From positions 24,021,759 to 24,085,758 of the forward strand of contig CAIIXF020000009.1 in NCBI GenBank assembly GCA_903813345.2: a DNA stretch of 64,000 nucleotides, given 5' to 3'. The stretch comes from Owenia fusiformis (lineage: Eukaryota > Annelida > Polychaeta > Sabellida > Oweniidae). A program made the translations under genes and the position numbers. The notes under the pieces were generated by a model that saw only the letters and a program-made list of their open reading frames with translations, had not been told where the DNA came from and ran no database searches. Shown one piece after another: positions 59,101-64,000 of the stretch. Numbering within the stretch: the stretch's first letter is position 1; every line of letters begins with the position of its first letter.

Positions 59101-60104
59101 AATTGAAGTAATTACTGATTTTAAAAGCATTTGAATAAAAGTCCAAATGAATGTTTCGTCTAGGCCTATTTGAAAACTGTATTAGAATATGTCTGGATGT
59201 TTGTCTTGCTTGGTTCAATTTGTCTTGTCAAATTAAGAACAGAGAGACATTTGGAATAGAAATAAGCACAAAGCAGGCTATGAAAAACAATTGAATTGCA
59301 GGTTTAAGATTGCAATAATGCTTATGTATTTATAATTAATAGATTACCTTTTAATTGTGTTTGTAGTCCCAGAGCTCCTCTCCCCTTATCCCTCCTATGG
59401 ACTGATGAAGAGGCTGCAGTAGTAGTACAAGCTGGCTGGAGGGGATATCTCGTAAGTAGAGTGAAATATGTACTAATTATTACATAACGAAGCATTTGTT
59501 TGGAAGTCAATCGGAAAGTTAGCAGGCTATATCCACGGATATTGCCCGATTGCCCCAATATAGCCCGCTTACCTTGTTTTGACATTACATTTCTTTAAAT
59601 AACCAGTCACCAGTTTCATGACAGTATCACTATCATGATGTCATGTTTCATTTCAATTAAATTCTACTCACACACACATGTGTGACTTCTTTGATACAAA
59701 GTAGCCATGGGAATGAAGGTATGTAATACATCAGTTATGTCACTATGACGTGAAATATGCATGAGTTTTTCAAATAAAGGCCGACCTTGAGAGGCTCCAT
59801 ATTTGTGCAAGACAAGAACTAACCTCTTAATATAGTAATCCGAAGGAAAATCAGCTTTGTCACAAAATCTCTACTTTTTACATTTTTACTCTAATAAAGG
59901 ATATTTAATGAAATTTTTCAGGTGCGCAAAGATGAGAAAGTTCAAGAGCTTAGGCAATGGCAGCGACAATGGCGAGATGAGAACACTAGTATTCAATCAA
60001 AGGTTGATCAATTCTGGGCTACTAAGATGCCAAATGGTGGACTTACACCTGCAGGGTCTATAATTGAGGATAAAGACATTGAACAACAGAATGACAAGAA
60101 GTAG
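56191..60104 (+). CDS. IQCK: IQ motif-containing protein K (IQCK-like), complete
   Basis: Coding exons: 56191-56245, 57181-57345, 57554-57643, 57974-58071, 58423-58475, 58834-58914, 59367-59451, 59922-60104; all phases agree, 810 nt including stop, about 269 codons. It starts MSVITHVPEPNLWDEICK (human IQCK has NLWEQICKEYE). A Pro-rich part (MDKPPPATPPRPPTPP) leads into the conserved core: PREYLEHYIFPYLLPGMELM, EAKREKCFERRRTKFNALDF, LTEHLYKNNPK, DIPFVKEWLKDHPRAPLPLS, LLWTDEEAA, then the IQ-like VQAGWRGYLVR and VQELRQWQRQWRDEN. Human IQCK has SPKEYLETFIFPVLLPGM, KKEKCFERKRTKF, ALYIQSFWRACVVR and IQELRQWQKK at the same places. IQ motifs bind calmodulin-type light chains; IQCK relatives are linked to cilia and sperm, but its biochemical role is poorly known. 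A poly(A) hexamer AATAAA lies at 60184-60189. Confidence 0.95.
58561..58788. mobile_element. 228-bp MITE with TACAGGGTG ends (IQCK intron 5)
   Basis: The left end TACAGGGTGTCC and the right end CCCACCCTGTA are inverted, flanked by TA on each side. There is no coding capacity. One-ended relatives lie in IQCK intron 4 (58105) and intron 6 (58992), and downstream at 62952. Confidence 0.7.
59367..59451 (+). CDS. IQCK: IQCK exon with the first part of the IQ motif
   Basis: Phase 2 in, phase 0 out. It reads PRAPLPLSLLWTDEEAAVVV then QAGWRGYL; the motif is completed by VRKDEK at the start of the last exon. Compared with the consensus IQxxxRGxxxR, Ile is replaced by Val and the other key positions (Q, R, G, R) are present. 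Confidence 0.93.
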
Positions 60105-60183
60105 ATTTACATAACATTTTTAGTACTCATGAAAGTACATGCATGCTGAGACTCATTTATTGTAAATATGAAATAGAGATGTA

Positions 60184-60189
60184 AATAAA
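60184..60189 (+). other. Poly(A) signal of IQCK
   Basis: AATAAA 80 nt after the IQCK stop codon, the nearest hexamer and at a typical distance. Confidence 0.65.
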
Positions 60190-60590
60190 ATATAGGCCAA
60201 CCGCACTTACCGCAGACTATGATAGGTTATGAATAACACAATATTTTTGTGATCTCAAAATAGGAACTCACATGTTTGTTTCGATTTTAAAGGCTGAGAG
60301 CGGGTATAAAAGGCAGATGGAACAGCCCACAACAGCTAAATATGGCAGTTTAAATGTCCAGTTCAAACAAAATGAGAACATTTTCAAACTTTCTACTATA
60401 ACAAGATTGTTACCATGAGTTACAAGCTCTTTTGTGTTACTGAGGTTTATTAATTTAAGGGATGATATCAAGAAGGCAGTTGTTCACAATGTTTCCAAAT
60501 CATTTTCTTAACATTTAACCCCCTATATGGAGAACACATATTGGGTAGTTGACTTTTAGAGCATTCCATGAAAAATTGAATACCACTCAA

Positions 60591-60770
60591 TACAGTAACA
60601 TCTGTCTCAGCGAACACCTATCTCAAGTGAACACCTGTCTCTAGTAGACACCCTTCCTCCACACATATGTTACTGACTTCGGTATAAATTACTCTCTGTA
60701 ATGAACATCTACCAATACTGAACATTTTTTCTCAACAAAAAAATGTTCAACATAGACAGGTTTAACTGTA
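60591..60770. repeat. TACAGT-ended MITE-like repeat
   Basis: It starts TACAGTAACATCTGTCTCAGCGAACACC and ends GACAGGTTTAACTGTA, so the tips are imperfectly inverted with TA at both ends. Internal GAACACCT(A/G)TCTC repeats resemble those of the copy at 44993-45148. Confidence 0.65.
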
Positions 60771-61218
60771 TACAAGTCAATAGTTCAACCTCGTGAAATT
60801 TCCTTCTATATTTCTATATTTAATTTTTTCTGTATTTATTAATATAACAAAACCTCCACTAAATAGTGTCCAATATGATTTATTTCATATAATATATACG
60901 AGAATATAGTGTCAAAAACATGTGATATTTATTACACCTAATTTTCACAGATGAACATAGATTTCATCTCATTAGTACCTTGACCTGTGATAAAGGTCAA
61001 TCAAATATGTCAGGTTGGAGGCCAACTTGCCAACACATTGTCATACAAGATATCATTTAAAAATCTTATGTTCGTGAATGAAATTCTAAGAGTAATAGTA
61101 TTGGTACTGCATAAAATAAGTACCGCTGTACCAGGTATTATAATACTTCTTTATTCTATTCAAGTAAAATATAGTGCAACAAACGGGCGAATGTAAAGGC
61201 CTCGTTTTATCGTTTATT

Positions 61219-62826
61219 ATCCCAACGAACGAAGTTCGTTAGGGATATAGTGAAGCCCTCCGTCTGTCCGTCAGTCCGTCTGTCCGGAAGATAACTCAAA
61301 TACTAGTTGACAGATTTTCTTCATATTTAGTGGAAAGATGTATATTGGTGAATAGTTTTACGCAAAAAAAATTTTTTTCAAGATGGCCGCCGCTTTAAAA
61401 ATGACGGGACTTTTTCGCAAAAATCATAAATTTTTCATTCTAAACCAAAGTAATTAATATTATTGTTTGAAATTTTGGTAGTGTATTCACAACATTTATC
61501 TATTTCACATATATTCCGTGTTTTTCATCCTGACCCCCAGGGGCCATGTATGGGGGGACAGGAAAACAGAAATTTTCACTAATTTTTAGATCTTTCTGAA
61601 GTATAGCTTTATTATACTCAAATGAAAGACAATTAAGAGTAAATTGCAAATATTGTATCTTTTTTCTGATTCGAGCCTCGTTAAATTCAAAATGGCTGTC
61701 TAATGTACGATTTCGCAATAATTTTTCGATCCCTTCAAAGTATGGCTATATTATACTCAAATTGAAGGAATTTTGGAGTAGATCACAATTATGGTATTAT
61801 GTTTCTGATTTGTACCTCAGGAAATTCAAAATGGCTGCTTTGCAGGAATTCGCCATTCTAAAATCTAATTTTTTCATTTTCAACCAAAGTAATGAGTATA
61901 ATTGATTGGAATTCGGTAATTGATATTTTGTTCGTTGGGATTTGCTACTCCGCGGAGTTGCCGTTATCTAGTTTAATTTTGCAACTTGAGATGTAACTTA
62001 ATAAAAATACATGTTCATGTGTTAGAGATGCATGTAAATGATTTGAAAATGATGCACTACGTCTACCAGTCTATCAGGATGTTAATATTTTATTTTGTAT
62101 AACTACAGAACTAAATTTTGATTTTGACATTTTTATATATGAGCTTTGAAACGTCACCATTGAATTATTTTCGAAGTAATCGTTTTCTCAAAGAACGGCT
62201 GACATAAAAACTTGTTTGTAGGCCCACGCGAGCGTGTAGTTCAGTTACGTATTACGTTTTACGGGTTATATGTGCTTTAAATAGGCTGAACCTGGAAATG
62301 GCACGTTTGCGAATTTCCGAAGCACGTTTACTCCAAATCAGAGATGTTCAAGGTAAATGTTCATTCGAAGTAAATTGTGTATGGGCACAGTTAGTGATTT
62401 CTGGCTGAAATAAGTATGCCGTTTGTGTTTTATTACTTTTTATCTCATGATTTCTGATTTTTACGAACTATTTTGTACATAAGAACTAGGTAACAAATAC
62501 AACTAAACTGAAGCATTTCCATAATATGTGTCAATAAAAGCCTTAAATTTTTGCGAAAAGTTCCCGCCAATTTCGAAACGCCGTTCATCCTGAAAATAAT
62601 ATTTTTGCGTAAAACTATTCACAAATATTCATCTTTTCACCAAATATGGAGAAAATCCGTCGACTATTATTCGAGTTATTTTCCGGACAGATGTCTTATT
62701 TATATGCTGTTCATGTCATCATCATTCAGTCCAGCTTGAAAATCTATTTGTAGTTGCTGTTGTTTCCTTCTTACTTCTTCTGATGAAGGGCTTCACAATA
62801 TCCCTACAGAACTTCGTTCGTTGGGA
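61219..62826. repeat. Inverted composite of a CCAACGAACG-ended dispersed repeat
   Basis: The left part opens ATCCCAACGAACGAAGTTCG and includes CCGTCTGTCCGTCAGTCCGT and GATGGCCGCC; it closes at about 61960 with GTTCGTTGGGATTTGC. The right part (62540-62826) is the reverse complement of the left start: GAATAGTTTTACGCAAAAA is matched by TTTTTGCGTAAAACTATTC and the end is ACTTCGTTCGTTGGGA. Between the copies lies about 580 bp of other sequence. The left copy has an internal duplication of about 150 bp (TATTATACTCAAAT...TTCAAAATGGCTG). Confidence 0.8.
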
Positions 62827-63226
62827 AAATTAGTCATACATAATCCAAGAACAAATCAGTGAATAGTTATTGTGACATCGGATACCATATAGCTTTAGAA
62901 TACGTACATAATTACATAATTACCAGTGAATAGAGAGAATCAATGTGTACATACAGGGTGGGCCAACCCCCCCCCCCCCCCTACTCAATATTCCTGATAA
63001 ATTAATTTTTTTAACAAACACACCTACACTTATATATCATTTTGAAGAAAAATTTAATTTGCAACAAAATGATATATAATTGAAAATTTTTCAACCACCC
63101 TATCTAGAGATATAACCAATTATGTGACATGAGGGTGAAAAGGTGTTTTTTACCCCCGTGTCACATAAATGATTATATCTCGAGCCAGGGTTGTTTAGAA
63201 TTATTGTATTATATATCATTTTGTTA

Positions 63227-64000
63227 GCTCACATGGTGAGCTTTTGCAATCACTCACTTGTCCGTCTGTCCGTCCGTCAACAATAGTGGCACGTTTTAAA
63301 ACCTCTGTCGATGGGATTCCTGTTTTAAGTTATTTCTGTTCAACATCAATACAGAAAACTCCCCAATGACTCCTGGTTCAAAAGCTCGCCTATTTTCAAA
63401 ATGGCCACCACTTTTGTCTCGCGAAATTCACTTTTGACCCATTTCCTAGCTTTACAAATAATTTCAGGTGTCCTACATTGTAAAAATCCATGTCAATGTG
63501 AAATAATTTTGTTACAAAAAATCAGCGAAAAATTCTATCCATTTTTTTTTATTTTCAGCCATTTTAGTTAACATTGATTTGTCTATCTGACTCGCGAAAT
63601 CCACTTTCCGTAAATAAAAGTGGCACATTTTAAAACCTCTGTCGATAGGATTCCTGTTTTGACCCATTTCCTAGCTTTACAAATAATTTCAAGTGTCCTA
63701 CATTGTAAAAATCCATATCAATGTAAAGAGTAGATGTATGAAATAATTTTGTTACGAAAAATCAGCGAAAAATTATATCAATTTTTTTATTTTCAGCCAT
63801 TTTAGTTAACATTGATTTGTCCATCTGTCTCGCAAAATCCACTTTTGGACCATTTGCCTTAAACCCTCTGTCGATAGGATTCCCGTTTTAAGTTAATTTT
63901 GTTCAACATCAATACAAAAAACTCTCCTATGACTCTTGTTTCAAAAGCTCGCCTATTTTCAAAATGGTTGCCATTCTTGTTTCGCGAAATTCACTTTTTG
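63227..64000. repeat. AGCTCACATGGTGAGC repeat family with internal tandem copies, cut by window end
   Basis: It opens TTAGCTCACATGGTGAGCTT and CCGTCTGTCCGTCCGTC. A unit beginning AGTGGCACGTTTTAAAACC starts at 63285, recurs at 63619 with about 118 bp deleted (joined at CCTGTTTT|GACCCATTTCC) and recurs partially from 63862 to the window end. ATGG(C/T)(C/T)(A/G)CCA phrases are typical of this kind of dispersed repeat. Confidence 0.85.

Larger units (their letters stand above)
60105..64000. other. Repeat-dominated region downstream of IQCK
   Basis: No further gene recognised. It contains a TACAGT-ended MITE (60591-60770), an inverted composite of a CCAACGAACG-ended repeat (61219-62826), a 16-base poly-C run near 62969 and a tandemly copied repeat family (63227-64000). 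Confidence 0.75.

Noticed and set aside
1-64000. Searches by eye for tRNA, rRNA, CRISPR or bacterial-type operons
   Set aside because: Nothing with the required structure was seen; gene structure and repeats are those of an animal nuclear genome.

Overview
This is nuclear DNA from an animal, most likely a marine invertebrate. The base composition is AT-rich. Short exons with clean GT-AG junctions sit in kilobase-scale introns, and the DNA between them is full of foldback/MITE-type repeats and minisatellites. Some repeats (CCGTCTGTCCGTC-type ends, ACAGGGTG-ended elements, foldbacks centred on CGTTCGCTTCGCTC) are of a kind common in marine invertebrate genomes. A hemichordate or another deuterostome, or a mollusc, would all fit; the species cannot be fixed by reading alone. 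No prokaryotic or viral genes were seen.

Three protein genes can be reconstructed exon by exon, with all splice phases agreeing. (1) A TCF/LEF transcription factor (Wnt/beta-catenin effector) lies on the + strand at 11911-36246; its 5' part, including the beta-catenin-binding exon, is not visible here. (2) A complete family I inorganic pyrophosphatase (PPA1/PPA2 family) lies on the - strand at 55143-42720, with 11 coding exons and 331 residues, or 288 from an internal Met. (3) A complete IQCK-like gene (IQ motif-containing protein K) lies on the + strand at 56191-60104, with 8 coding exons and 264 residues. TCF and PPA are tail to tail; PPA and IQCK are head to head across about 1.05 kb.

The most interesting system is the isoform machinery of the TCF gene. 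Two tandem, homologous exons (27198-27414 and 27467-27656) each encode the N-terminal half of the HMG DNA-binding box. They have identical boundaries and phase, and only 52 nt lie between them. Splicing both in would frameshift into an immediate stop, so they look like an enforced mutually exclusive pair that swaps part of the DNA-binding domain. Downstream, a second switch exists: exon 32652-32724 carries three cysteines of the C-clamp and can join either the long last exon (35973-36246, which supplies RRKKKC and completes the clamp) or an in-phase short last exon (32936-33047) that cannot. A possible internal first exon (18247-18295) could also produce an N-terminally truncated, dominant-negative-like TCF. 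Together these would give a combinatorial set of TCF proteins differing in beta-catenin binding, HMG box and C-clamp.

Layout: 1-11910 has no recognised exon (intron or upstream DNA, two small tandem repeats). 11911-36246 is TCF. 36247-42719 is the convergent intergenic region or 3'UTRs with two large minisatellites. 42720-55143 is PPA, whose introns hold foldbacks, a hAT-type MITE with an 8-bp target duplication, and tandem repeats. 55144-56190 is the shared PPA/IQCK upstream region, more than half of it a 579-bp element with perfect 48-bp terminal inverted repeats and a 10-bp target duplication. 56191-60104 is IQCK. 60105-64000 is repeat-dominated downstream DNA.
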